Shown here piece by piece: positions 1 through 8,164 of a stretch of DNA of 16,516 bases. The notes below the pieces were generated by a model. That model saw nothing but the letters and a program-made list of their open reading frames with translations. It ran no database searches and had not been told where the DNA came from. The DNA is from Thalassiosira profunda (taxonomy: Eukaryota > Bacillariophyta > Thalassiosirophyceae > Thalassiosirales > Thalassiosiraceae). The stretch lies in assembly GCA_036939355.1 (NCBI GenBank), contig JALLAP010001290.1, positions 1 through 16,516 on the forward strand, in the 5' to 3' direction. The translations under genes and the position numbers were made by a program. The number at the start of each line of letters is the position of its first letter. The stretch's first letter is position 1.

Positions 1-1632
1 AGCGAATCAAGCGGAGGAGGAGCTACTCCCGAAAGGATCACAGTTTTGCATGGAGAATGGACGTGACGGAGGTGACGACGACACAACACCTTGGCCCGGG
101 GAAAGGGTCGGCCCATCCGCACGTGGGGTACGAGATCGAGACGGAACTATCAGAGCCAATGACGAAGAAGCTGGTGCAGACCCAGGACGATGCCGTGGCA
201 CGAAAGCTCGCGGCGACGTTGGCCCAACAATTGTGGTTCATGATCCAGCAGCTCAATCCAACTCACGATGTGTTGGAGGTGGAGGACTTTTTGCGCGAGC
301 ACCCTGACGCTGAGGCGACAAAGTTGGCCATTGGACAGTGCGGCGCCATCCGAAAGTACGTCGACAGCAAGTACCAGAGCTGGATGACTGCAATCGACCC
401 CGAGAAAGGGGGGCGCGCCGCCGGAAACAGCGAGTGGGCCAGACCTCCTCGGAACTTCATTGGGTGCATGCCTGTGAACTTCTCGCGGCACCACATTGAG
501 GAGGTCCAGAGGAGCGATGGGGGATACTTTCTGAGTGAGAAGACGGACGGCGTTCGGTATCTGTTGGTGTTTACCGGAACTACGGCCGTATTGGTCGATC
601 GGGCGAGCCACGAGAAGATGGTTGCGTTCCAGCCAAAGCCAAGGGGAAGCGACACGGCCGCGGATCCACTGAGCAATATCCTTTCTGCTATCAAGCCGGG
701 GGCGATTCTGGACGGGGAGGTGGTGGTCCATCGCAAGCTGCGTCGGCCCATCTTCATTGTGTTCGATGTGCTGGCCAACTCTGCGAACGAGCCAATACTG
801 CACCTCCCGTTCGAGCAAAGGCTGAAGCACCTGAAAGCTGCCTCGTTCGTGAAGCCGGGTGCCAACATGGATGTCTTCGATCCCTCGGCTGTCGCAAATG
901 TTTCCAACATTGCCCTGCCGCTAGTGAAGAAGAACTTTGTGAAGAGGATGGAGTTGGATCGCCTGCTTTCGTACGTCACAGAAGAACGAGGGATGCGAAC
1001 GTATCGTTATGGCGACACGCACCATCACTTGACGGATGGGATCATCTTCCAGCCCAATGCTCCCTACGTCTGTGGCACGGACCACGATCTACTGAAATGG
1101 AAATACCTTGACACGGTGACAATCGATGTGGAAATCATGCCTCCGCGGCAAAATTACCGCAATCAAAGCAGCGATGAGGATGTTCTGAACGTGGGCGTCA
1201 TGGGCGAAGACGGCAGCACGGTCGACATGACGCGCTACATGCGCCTCCCGCCCAGCGAACGTCGTCGCCTCGAGGCCGACCGCGACGAGAATGGCTCGAA
1301 GATTGCGGAGGTCGGCTTCGATCCCACCACCGGAGAATGGTACTACCGCACGATGCGACCGGACAAGACCATACCGAACCACATTAGTACGGTGTTGGGA
1401 ACGCTGCTCGAGCTCGCAGAGAGCCTGTCGACGGAGGAGCTGCGGTACCGGATGAGCGTCCCGAGCGGGACGAGGGACACGTACGCGAAGGACGTCCGGA
1501 ACNACGGAGGAGCTGCGGTACCGGATGAGCGTCCCGAGCGGGACGAGGGACACGTACGCGAAGGACGTCCGGAACATGCAGCGACAGCTGCTGGAGCACC
1601 AGCGGCGGAAGAATAAGTCTGGTCAGAGGTAG
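1..1632 (+). CDS. mRNA capping enzyme: end of tunnel-type RNA triphosphatase fused to guanylyltransferase (5' partial)
   Basis: Transfers GMP from GTP to the diphosphate end of nascent RNA polymerase II transcripts in the nucleus. Numbering from the ATG at 57, the nucleotidyltransferase motifs are in order: KTDGVR with the GMP-accepting lysine near residue 162, DGE at 219-221, IVFDV near 235, DGIIFQP near 327, LLKWK near 345, and the OB-fold motif RPDK at 434-437. The frame (first full codon at 3) is open to the left edge. Upstream codons read RIKRRRSYS then WRMDVTEV, followed by YEIETEL at 25-31. This matches the last strands of Cet1-like triphosphatases, so 57 is an internal Met and the start lies outside the window. 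A 72-bp duplication with one N (1431-1575) shifts the raw frame to a false stop at 1616. Merging the copies gives 518 residues in the window, ending KNKSGQR and a stop at 1630-1632. No methyltransferase domain follows. It converges on the NTF2-like gene. Confidence 0.92.
1431..1575. repeat. 72-bp perfect direct repeat around a single N (probable assembly join)
   Basis: Bases 1431-1502 and 1504-1575 are identical and separated only by an N at 1503. A second pair of the same length occurs at 6383-6527. Equal length, zero divergence and a one-base gap suggest two contigs whose ends overlap but were not merged. Collapsing one copy restores a sensible C-terminus for the capping enzyme. Confidence 0.93.
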
Positions 1633-1745
1633 GGGTGCAACGCTAAAAGATCTTCACAAATGTACGCGGAGAAACGGCTCGACTCGAAATGAAGTACAGA
1701 TCTATACAATACGTCTATTGGCAGAGCAAAACTGCATTGCGACAT

Positions 1746-2704
1746 TTACTTGGCGGCTCCGAGCTTGGCCGACACCTTGGCCAGGGCGGCATTCATCTCG
1801 GGATTGTTGTTGTCCCAAAAAATATCCCACTTGGTGGCCTTCTTGCTCTTGTCCAGGGTGAAGACCATGGCGATATGTTGTGCACGGCATTGTTCTCGGT
1901 GGCAAGCCCGCCGGTGACGTTGATGACGAGCTCGCCGGCAACGGCGATGACGGAGTGGTCCGTGTCGACGACGACGGTGGGGCTGGGGAGCAAGAAGCTG
2001 TCGACCATGAGGCCCCAGCTCTCGGCGAACGGGCCGAGGACGTCCTCCTTGGGCCCTTCGCCCCGGCGGTCGGTCCAGTCCCACGCGACTTTGTCGGCGA
2101 TGTAGGGCGCCATGGTCTCGAGGTGGTTGTTGTTCTTGAAGCCGGCGGCGAAGGCGGCCATCGCGGCGGCGGCGTAGGCCTGCCCCGCCTCGGAAGTGAT
2201 GGGCATGGGCGACGCGGGTGGGACGGGCGCGTCCATGCCGAGCTTGGGCATGATCCTGCCGAATGCGTCGCCGAAGCCGGGGTTCTTCTGGTCCCAGTAG
2301 CCCTCCCACTTGACGATCTTCTTCTTCGTAAAGAAGCCGCCGCCGTTGAGGTGGACCACGAAGACGACCGCGTTGTGGACGGGATTGTTCTCGTCGGCGA
2401 GGCCGCCGGTGATGTTGATGATGAGGTCGCACGAGATGAAGAGTATGGACCTGTCGGTGTCGACGATGGTGGTGGTGTTGAGGGGGTGGAAGCTGTCGAC
2501 CATGGCGCCCCAGCTCTTGGCCATGATACCCATGATCTCCGACAGCTTCCCCTCTCCAGTGGTGCCGTCGGACCAGTCCCAGGCGAGCTCGTCCGCGAAG
2601 AAGCCGGCGGTGGTCTCGGCGTGGTTGTTCTTGGCGAAGCCGGCCGCGAAGGCCGCCATCAGCTTGTCGGCGTAAGCCACTCCTTTGGCGTGGGTGATGG
2701 GCAT
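1746..2704 (-). CDS. Tandem-repeat NTF2/SnoaL-like protein, frame broken in repeat 2
   Basis: Function unknown. The protein is two tandem copies of one domain of about 150-165 residues. Each begins MPIT and continues with an AMAAFAAGF/LMAAFAAGF helix, then AWDW, SWG.MVDSF, a V(V/D)DTD strand, N(I/V)TGGLA.EN and KW-x3-(Y/F)W. This alpha+beta pattern with conserved Trp resembles small NTF2/SnoaL-fold proteins. Family assignment is inferred from the pattern only. Repeat 1 runs 2704 to about 2207, repeat 2 from 2206. In repeat 1 the segment after HN reads AVVF. In repeat 2 the bases between HN and AMVF include an extra 5 nt at 1872-1876, which throws the frame. Read literally the gene gives 303 residues ending at 1793 with an unrelated tail. 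With the frame restored it ends KLGAAK at 1746, aligning with the PKLG end of repeat 1. It could be a sequencing error, an allele or a recent pseudogene. No targeting signal is seen. Head-to-head with PGR5. Confidence 0.6.
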
Positions 2705-2773
2705 AATTGGATGTGGGATCGTAGGCGCGGCTAGAAGGATTTATGATTGCAAAGATGCGCTGAGATCGAGAGA

Positions 2774-2803
2774 CCGTGCAAGCAGAACCCGTGCAAGCAG
2801 AAC
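2774..2803. repeat. 15-bp tandem duplication
   Basis: The unit ccgtgcaagcagaac occurs twice back to back (2774-2788, 2789-2803). It lies about 70-100 bp upstream of the NTF2-like start, so it is in the 5' leader or promoter of that gene. Confidence 0.85.
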
Positions 2804-2936
2804 CGCTCGCCATCTGCCGAAGCCGCATCTGCTGGCTGGCTAAAGCAACAAAGGGCGAGCCTTCGAGCTTCAGAAAGATTCGGAGGAGTTCTCGGACAAA
2901 TGACATGAGACACTAGAAATAATGCTCGGAAGTAGA

Positions 2937-2984
2937 GAAACGGCCTCGACTGGGCCGGCGAAACAGAGGAAACGGCCTCGACTG
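2937..2984. repeat. 16-bp direct repeat with 32-bp period
   Basis: The motif gaaacggcctcgactg is present at 2937-2952 and 2969-2984. A third copy lacking one base is at 1671-1686 in the spacer after the capping enzyme gene. The core AACGG resembles MYB-type binding cores, but no function is shown. Confidence 0.75.
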
Positions 2985-3123
2985 CTCGATTATCTAATTT
3001 AGCAAGGTGTGACGTGGCGGTGCACGTCGCCTCCGCGTCGAGTTCCTCCTCCTCCTCCTCCAACAACCTGCACCAAGCGCGCCCCCGTAGCGACCACTTC
3101 CGCTGCCACCACCCTCCGCAACC

Positions 3124-3692
3124 ATGAACCGCATCGTCTCTTTGCTCTTAATAGCGGTGGCCCTGGCCGCCTCGTCGGTGCAGGGGTTCGCCCCGTCGTC
3201 GCTCGGCGGCGTCTCGGGAGGTGAGTGTGTTGTGGTCCATGCACCGTTGTGGGGAACGGTCGAGACCGTTGCGATGAGGGCTCTCGCGCATGGCCACCTC
3301 GTCGAAACGACGGCTCTTAGAGCTGCCGGTATAAATTGCAGTGCCGCACGGCGAACGTTGATCATATCTCATGTATTTGCAACTCTCCCCCAGGCTCCAA
3401 CTTTGTCGTCTCCCAGCGACCGCGGGCGGCCGCGCAGCCGGTGGCCCGGTCCAACAGCCGCACGTCCCTGCAAATGGGATCGCAGGCGAAGTTCGGCATC
3501 TTCTCCCCCGCCGTCTACGGCGCCAAAATCGCCCTGGGCAACGACAAGCTGAACAAAATCCGCGGAAAGGCGATCAGCCTGCACTCGCAGTACATTGGCG
3601 ACTTTTGCACGTGGGCAGGGGCGTACCACCTGCGCACGCGGTTGATTAAGAAGGCGAAGGTGAACGGGGACACTCTTGGCTTCCTTGTGTAA
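3124..3692 (+). CDS. PGR5: PGR5, proton gradient regulation 5, plastid precursor
   Basis: A small thylakoid-associated protein needed for antimycin-sensitive cyclic electron flow around photosystem I and for building the proton gradient in fluctuating light. Exon 1 (3124-3220) and exon 2 (3394-3692) join in phase 1 to give 131 residues. Residues 1-20 are a hydrophobic ER signal peptide. GFAP at 21-24 carries the phenylalanine expected after the signal in complex red plastids, followed by a basic Ser/Arg/Ala-rich transit segment to about residue 58 (SLQM). The mature part matches PGR5 throughout: GIFSPAV near 67, LNKIRGKAI near 85, LHSQ, a cysteine at 104, and the characteristic end NGDTLGFLV. 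Length and ends fit the plant and cyanobacterial family. Only GT-AG splicing at these sites joins signal and mature parts in frame. The next gene on the same strand is also plastid-targeted. Confidence 0.95.
3221..3393 (+). other. PGR5 intron
   Basis: The donor is GTGAGT and the acceptor is a pyrimidine tract ending CCCCCAG; 173 nt, phase 1, the longest intron in the window. It separates the exon for the ER signal peptide and FAP motif from the exon for the transit region and mature protein. It contains a short perfect inverted repeat at 3255-3270 (aacggtc, 2-nt spacer, gaccgtt). Confidence 0.93.
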
Positions 3693-4278
3693 GGAGAAAA
3701 TGGGGTCAATATACAAAGGGGTGGCGAGAGTGGTCTGTGGCAAGAGGTGGATCTTCCGAAGAGATGAGTGGAGAAATACGATGCTGATCACGAACCACTT
3801 CGTGCAGTTGGAGACCAAATGGTTTGGTGATGTGCTTGGTTTTCTCGAAGGGAAGTGGTGACAACGTACCGCTGCCTTTCATTTCTCGGGTTGGGTTCAG
3901 CTCTCAGAGCATGGACGAATCTCAAAGCGCTTTTAACTTTAGGCTCTCACTTCGTATCATTGATGCCATTGCCGTCTCATTACTTTGCACAATGTTATCA
4001 TCTGATTGAGCTGGTAAGGACGCCCGCTTATGCTGAACGGTACCCCCTCCCATGCAGGATATTAGGGAGAGGTCCGGAGGCGGAGAGCGGAGGAGGCAGT
4101 GGAGGCGGGCCATGCAACAGATACGCGGGTAAAATCGTTTGACCCGCTTCAACATGCATCATCGCCCGCCTCAAATCAGCGTCAAAACGCGTCACTTTTT
4201 TCGCCTCCGCGCCTCCCTCCACCCTCATCACCCGCGGCGCTCCCCCCCTACGCGCCGCCCAACACGCCGTTGTAGACC
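3693..4278. promoter_or_regulatory. Intergenic region between PGR5 and the SDR gene
   Basis: A 586-bp spacer holding the PGR5 3' UTR and the promoter and leader of the SDR gene. Short ORFs here lack recognisable features and probably do not code. Notable content: a purine-rich GGAGGCGG stretch around 4070-4110, an imperfect palindrome at 4125-4147, and a C/T-rich leader directly before the start codon at 4279. Nothing else is recognised. Confidence 0.5.
4125..4147. promoter_or_regulatory. Imperfect palindrome upstream of SDR gene
   Basis: The arms gcgggtaaaa and tttgacccgc are complementary at 9 of 10 positions around a 3-nt centre. It lies about 130 bp before the SDR start codon. It could be a dimeric factor site or chance; the right arm contains TTGACC. 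Confidence 0.3.
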
Positions 4279-5293
4279 ATGAATCCGATCAGATTGCTCC
4301 TCGCCGCTGCGAGCGTGGCCGCGTCCGCGTCGGCCTTCGCGCCGACCGCGTTCGTCCCCCGCGCGGCGCCCGCCCCCCAACGACGGTCCGCGCTGCAGAT
4401 GGTGCAGGGCCAAGGAGACTCCTACAAGAAGGTCTTCGTCGCCGGCGGCTCGAAGGGCGTCGGGCGGCTCGTGGTGGACAAGCTTTTGGCGGCCGGGTCG
4501 GAGGTCGTGGCGTTGGTGCGCTCCGACGAGGCGGTGGAGGAGTTGTCGGCGCTGGATGGCGTCACGGCCATCAAGGGTGATGCGATGGATTATAAATCGG
4601 TGGAGGGATCGATTGATGGGTGCGATGCTGCCATCACGACGCTCGGTGGCAAGATGGACGACGGGAAGTACGTCGACTACGTGGGCAACAACAACGTGAT
4701 CGAGGCTGCCGGGATTCTTGGCGTCACCCGGTATGTGGGTTGGCAATCTTACATTATCTGCTATCTGCCAGACACTCACGAAATCATTGCAATCACATGA
4801 TCCGATTTGGAACTCCTTCTCGTCGTTTGGTGAAGAGTCGTACTAGTGACTTCCATTGGCTGCGGCAATTCGAAGGATGCTACTCCCCCCTCGGTCTATG
4901 AGGTGCTGAAGGACGTTCTTGCCCAGAAAGAAAAGGCGGAGAACGTGCTTAGCAAATATTATACAAACATGGTACGTGCTCTACGCAAGGTTAGGCCTTG
5001 CCTTTGCATCACATCATCTCGACTCGTGCTAATGAACTGCGTCAAAATCGAATCAGAATTGGACTATCATCCGCCCCGGGGGATTGGTGAGCGAGCCGGA
5101 AACGAAGCAAGCGATACTTACGGAGGACACCATGGCAATTGGGTCTATCCACCGCGGGGACGTTGCGGACCTCGTGGTTCAGGCGCTCTCCAGCAAAGCT
5201 ACCGAAAAGAAAATACTGGCTGCCGTGGACCCGAGCATCCCTAGCAGCGCCAACCCGGAGGGGCGGACCGCGGAAGCCTTTGCGCTTGCGTGA
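4279..5293 (+). CDS. Plastid-targeted atypical short-chain dehydrogenase/reductase (NAD(P)-binding)
   Basis: A Rossmann-fold NAD(P)-binding protein of the atypical/extended SDR type (NmrA-like). Substrate unknown. Three exons, 4279-4730, 4836-4971 and 5057-5293, give 274 residues. Residues 1-19 are a signal peptide, ASAFAP at 17-22 is the plastid-import motif, and a basic transit segment runs to SALQM near 41. The nucleotide-binding loop is GGSKGVG at 56-62, followed by VVALVRS (second strand) and GDAMD. Across exon junctions the family blocks NNNVIEAA, GVTRVVLVTSIG, KEKAENVL and WTIIRPGGL are restored, which confirms the splicing. IHRGDVADLVVQAL near the end is also typical. No classical YxxxK pair is obvious, which suggests cofactor binding or a reductase of the atypical class. 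It follows PGR5 on the same strand and converges on the PPR gene with a 98-bp gap. Confidence 0.9.
4731..4835 (+). other. SDR intron 1
   Basis: 105 nt, donor GTATGT, acceptor GAAG just before AGTCG. It is phase 2 and rebuilds an Arg codon in GVTRVV. The nearby TAG at 4844-4846 was excluded because it leads to an early stop. Confidence 0.9.
4972..5056 (+). other. SDR intron 2
   Basis: 85 nt, donor GTACGT, acceptor AATCAG. It is phase 0 and joins YYTNM to NWTIIRPGG. Confidence 0.92.
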
Positions 5294-5391
5294 GGGATGC
5301 TATCTAACGCAACAAAGATCAAAGATGGGCGGGAGTAAATCTCTTCAATGGCTCCTCACAGACGCGTAGATTTGTATTGTCGCTAATAAGT

Positions 5392-8164
5392 TTAGCTATC
5401 GCCCACCACGCCATGATTCATCTCATTCTCCCTTCGTTTCTCGAGATTCCGGATACGATTGGCAATGCTAGTGCCATCGCCGCAACCTGCCACTGCAGAC
5501 AGATCCGCGACGGCGTGGGCCATCTGATAGTTTCCAGCGTGGGCCAATCTCGTAGCGAGCAGGTAAAGTGTGGCCACTGGAAGCGGCGTCCCGACGGCTA
5601 CTGCCTCTTCCACTAGCATCTTGGCGTCTTCGAGCAGGCCCAGAGCGCAGAGCACCCGTATTTGCTCGTGATAAAAGAGCTTGGTCGCCGCTACTCCAGC
5701 TGCCTCCATGCTATCCAGAATGATCTGCGCTGCGCCGAGGACATCTTCGATATCCTCCGGACTGTCCACCGACGCCTGGTTATCCTTGAGAGGGAACCGG
5801 TTCTTCGTATCAATGTATAGAACCTCCATGAGGAAAGTGAACGTGTTCTCGTCCGGTTGGAGACCATTCTTCGGAAAGCTCTCGAACACCCGAAACGCCG
5901 CGTCTATATTTCCCCGCATCCCGTACCCCATCAGAAGTGCGTTCAGGGTGTGCGTCGACCGCACGTGCTCGTTCTCGTGCCACATCAACTTATGCTCGGC
6001 ATGGGACAGCCTCCTCGGAACACCGGACATCTTGAGCGCGATATTCTTCAACAGCGCTCGAGAGGGAAGGTATCCGTTCCCCTCCATATCAACAAGTGCA
6101 GCGAACATATCCTCGTCTGAATATTTTTGCACTGAAAACGACAAGACGACGTCCTCAAACATTCCCTCTGTAGGCTGATAGCCAAACATGTCTACCAAAT
6201 CCCAACAAAGGAGGTTCAGATCGATATTGGAGGCCGCAGAGGCAGCGAGTGATATCGCCTCGAGCGTGCCCAAGTCCACCCGATAGTCTTCTACGTCTGG
6301 GAGCGACTGGTCACTGCCCGAGTGCAGGGTTTTGATTGCCACTAGCATCTCGTGCACAGCTTTGGTGTCAGCGAAAGGACGGTAACATTGAAGCAATTTG
6401 CGTACACTTTCGGGCTTCGGGCGATAGCCTGCACCAAAGAGCATAGTTTAGGTANTAACATTGAAGCAATTTGCGTACACTTTCGGGCTTCGGGCGATAG
6501 CCTGCACCAAAGAGCATAGTTTAGGTAAGATCATGCGAGGTAAATAAAACATAACTGAGGATGCACCACACACCACACGTACCACTCGACACCAACCAAG
6601 TGAGCACCCTGTGGTAAGGTGCATATTTTGGGCCCGTTTTTCCCTCATGTACTATCCCCAGCATGTGCTCAAACAGCTCTGGGCACAGCTGTGGGAAGGT
6701 AGGTCCATCGAGGATGCGTTCCACGAGTGGTTTTGCGCAGGCATTGATCCAACGATGTTTGTGTTCCACCAGGGACCCGACTAAGATGGGGAGAAGGAGG
6801 TGTCGATACACGGCCTGTTTGCTTCCATCCGGATATTCCTCGTGGAGGTGACGCGCGGCGTCCTCGACCAGCTCCTTCAATGCGCCTGCAGTCATTCTTT
6901 TCTCGGCGGCTCTTTTCTCGTACCACTTGCCATCCGCGTGCTCCACCTCTACGTAGCGAATCTTCGTCAGAAGCCTCCCATAAAGATCCAAATCGACCAG
7001 CCTCCCCTCCTCTTTCCGTTGCTCCACGTGATACTTCAACATCTCGAACGCCCTGCCAATGTTCTTATCGACGAGTTCGTTGAACGCATCCCTGCCCAGC
7101 CCGGTCTTCGTGTCGAGCAACGCCGCGTAATATTTCACATCGACCACGCCCCCTCGCCGCGAGGACACTGTCTCGTGGCGTCGAAGGATGGAAGCTGCCA
7201 CATCAGCGTCAGCTCTCACCAGGCCGAGAAAGACTTCAGAATCACGCTCAAAGATATCCCCGTAGAAATGATTGTGCACCTGACTCCGCTGCGCGCGGCA
7301 CTGCGCCTCGTGGTATGCCCACACCTCGCACGCTGCCCGCGTGTCCCGTCGAAGCAGATACTGGAACATCCCTGTCTGATCCCTTTTGGACAATAAGTCT
7401 TTGTTAGGATTGGAACGATACTCATCAAAAATCCTCAGGACGTCATTCAGCTCATCTTTCTTCAGTGCATCGCGGAGGGCGCTTTGTATGGACCGCCGCG
7501 CCTTCGCCTCCACCTCTGACAACTTGGGTTTTGCGTGCGCTGTGATGGGCGGCGCTGTTGCATCATCAGAGGTGTCTAATTTGGCAGCCTCTGCCGCCGC
7601 ATCCTCATTGGTAGACGATGTTGTAGCAATGTGGGCGTCTACCCGCCTCTCGCCACTCCCATCTTGGCCCAATCCCATGACATCAGCACCATTCAATTCG
7701 GATAGGGAGGGCGCGTCAGCCTCCTCCACTTCATTCTCGCCCACATCAGAGACAGAAGCCGCCGAGTGAGATTGCCGCTCCAACGTCGAAATGGCCTTGA
7801 ACAGCTCCAAAAACACCTTCTCGGGCGAGCCCTCTCCTTCACCCTGGAAGGGGCTGAGCATGACATCCCGCCCTCCCTCGCGATGGACGCCGAAGAAGTC
7901 GTTGTAGCCGAGGGTATTGGAGGTGGATAACGAGGACATGGCCTCGGAGGAATGTTGGCGGGTGGATAGGCTGCGGATTGCAAATGCGCTGGAGGATGGG
8001 AGGATGTTGCGCGGTGGCCCATCAAATTGCAACGCAGGGACAGTGTCAACACCGAGGCATCCATCACGCTGTGGTATCTTGCCCCCCGCCGCCCCGAGCG
8101 CCGATGAAAATTGGCGCCGGCGCGGCCGCTGCGCTACCGGGGTCTGGAGGAGGCGCCGCATCAT
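5392..8164 (-). CDS. Pentatricopeptide repeat (PPR) protein, probably mitochondrial
   Basis: PPR proteins bind organellar RNA in a sequence-specific way to stabilise, process or translate it. The target here is unknown. Exon 1 (8164-6583) and exon 2 (6428-5392, after collapsing the duplicated 72 bp) add up to exactly 873 codons including stop, 872 residues. The first ATG after an in-frame stop gives MMRRLLQTP followed by RPRRRQFSS, an Arg/Ser-rich, acid-free presequence typical of mitochondria. A low-complexity acidic/Ser region follows. Helical repeats occupy the second half. The clearest is the segment THTLNALLMGYGMRGN then AAFRVFESFPKNGLQPD, a canonical P-type motif. The exon junction restores another (VLTWLVSSGYRPKPESV). 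No E, DYW, SMR or RNase domain is seen at the C-terminus, which ends in a charged tail. It shares a divergent promoter with the DNL zinc-finger gene. Confidence 0.87.
6383..6527. repeat. 72-bp perfect direct repeat around a single N (probable assembly join) within the PPR gene
   Basis: Bases 6383-6454 and 6456-6527 are identical with an N at 6455. The segment contains the 3' end of the PPR intron and the start of its second exon. With both copies present a duplicated acceptor and a false in-frame stop appear; merging them gives a normal 81-nt intron. Confidence 0.93.
6429..6582 (-). other. PPR gene intron (true length about 81 nt)
   Basis: On the minus strand the donor is G|GTACGT at 6582 and the acceptor GGTGCAG at 6502 (copy 2) or 6429 (copy 1). 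Raw length is 154 nt including the duplicated 73 bases. Phase 1 splicing forms the Gly codon of SSGYRP. Confidence 0.85.

Larger units (their letters stand above)
2705..3123. promoter_or_regulatory. Divergent intergenic region between NTF2-like gene and PGR5
   Basis: This 419-bp stretch lies between two outward-facing start codons and must hold both promoters. No credible ORF is seen. It contains a 15-bp tandem repeat (2774-2803) and a 16-bp direct repeat (2937-2952 and 2969-2984). A run of pyrimidine-rich CTCCTC units lies just upstream of the PGR5 start. No clear TATA box was identified. Confidence 0.5.

Noticed and set aside
57..1616. Capping enzyme as an ORF starting at ATG 57 and ending at 1616
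   Set aside because: Upstream codons are open and conserved in character, so 57 is internal. The end at 1616 arises from crossing the N in the wrong frame.
1880..2734. 284-residue plus-strand ORF
   Set aside because: Antisense shadow of the GC-rich NTF2-like gene; Gly/Val/Asp low-complexity composition and no motifs.
1746..2906. 386-residue minus-strand ORF overlapping the NTF2-like gene
   Set aside because: Mostly an Arg/His-rich out-of-frame reading; only its last 40 or so residues are real and belong to repeat 2 after the frameshift.
3693..4278. Small ORFs of 61-95 codons in the PGR5-SDR spacer
   Set aside because: No conserved motif, and they overlap each other on both strands.
4841..4846. 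Splice acceptor at TAG 4844-4846 for SDR intron 1
   Set aside because: Leads to a stop soon after; the acceptor ending at 4835 restores the conserved VVLVTSIG strand.
6592..6602. PPR donor at AGG|GTGCTC
   Set aside because: Phase 0, which does not join the phase required by the only usable acceptor; G|GTACGT at 6582 does.
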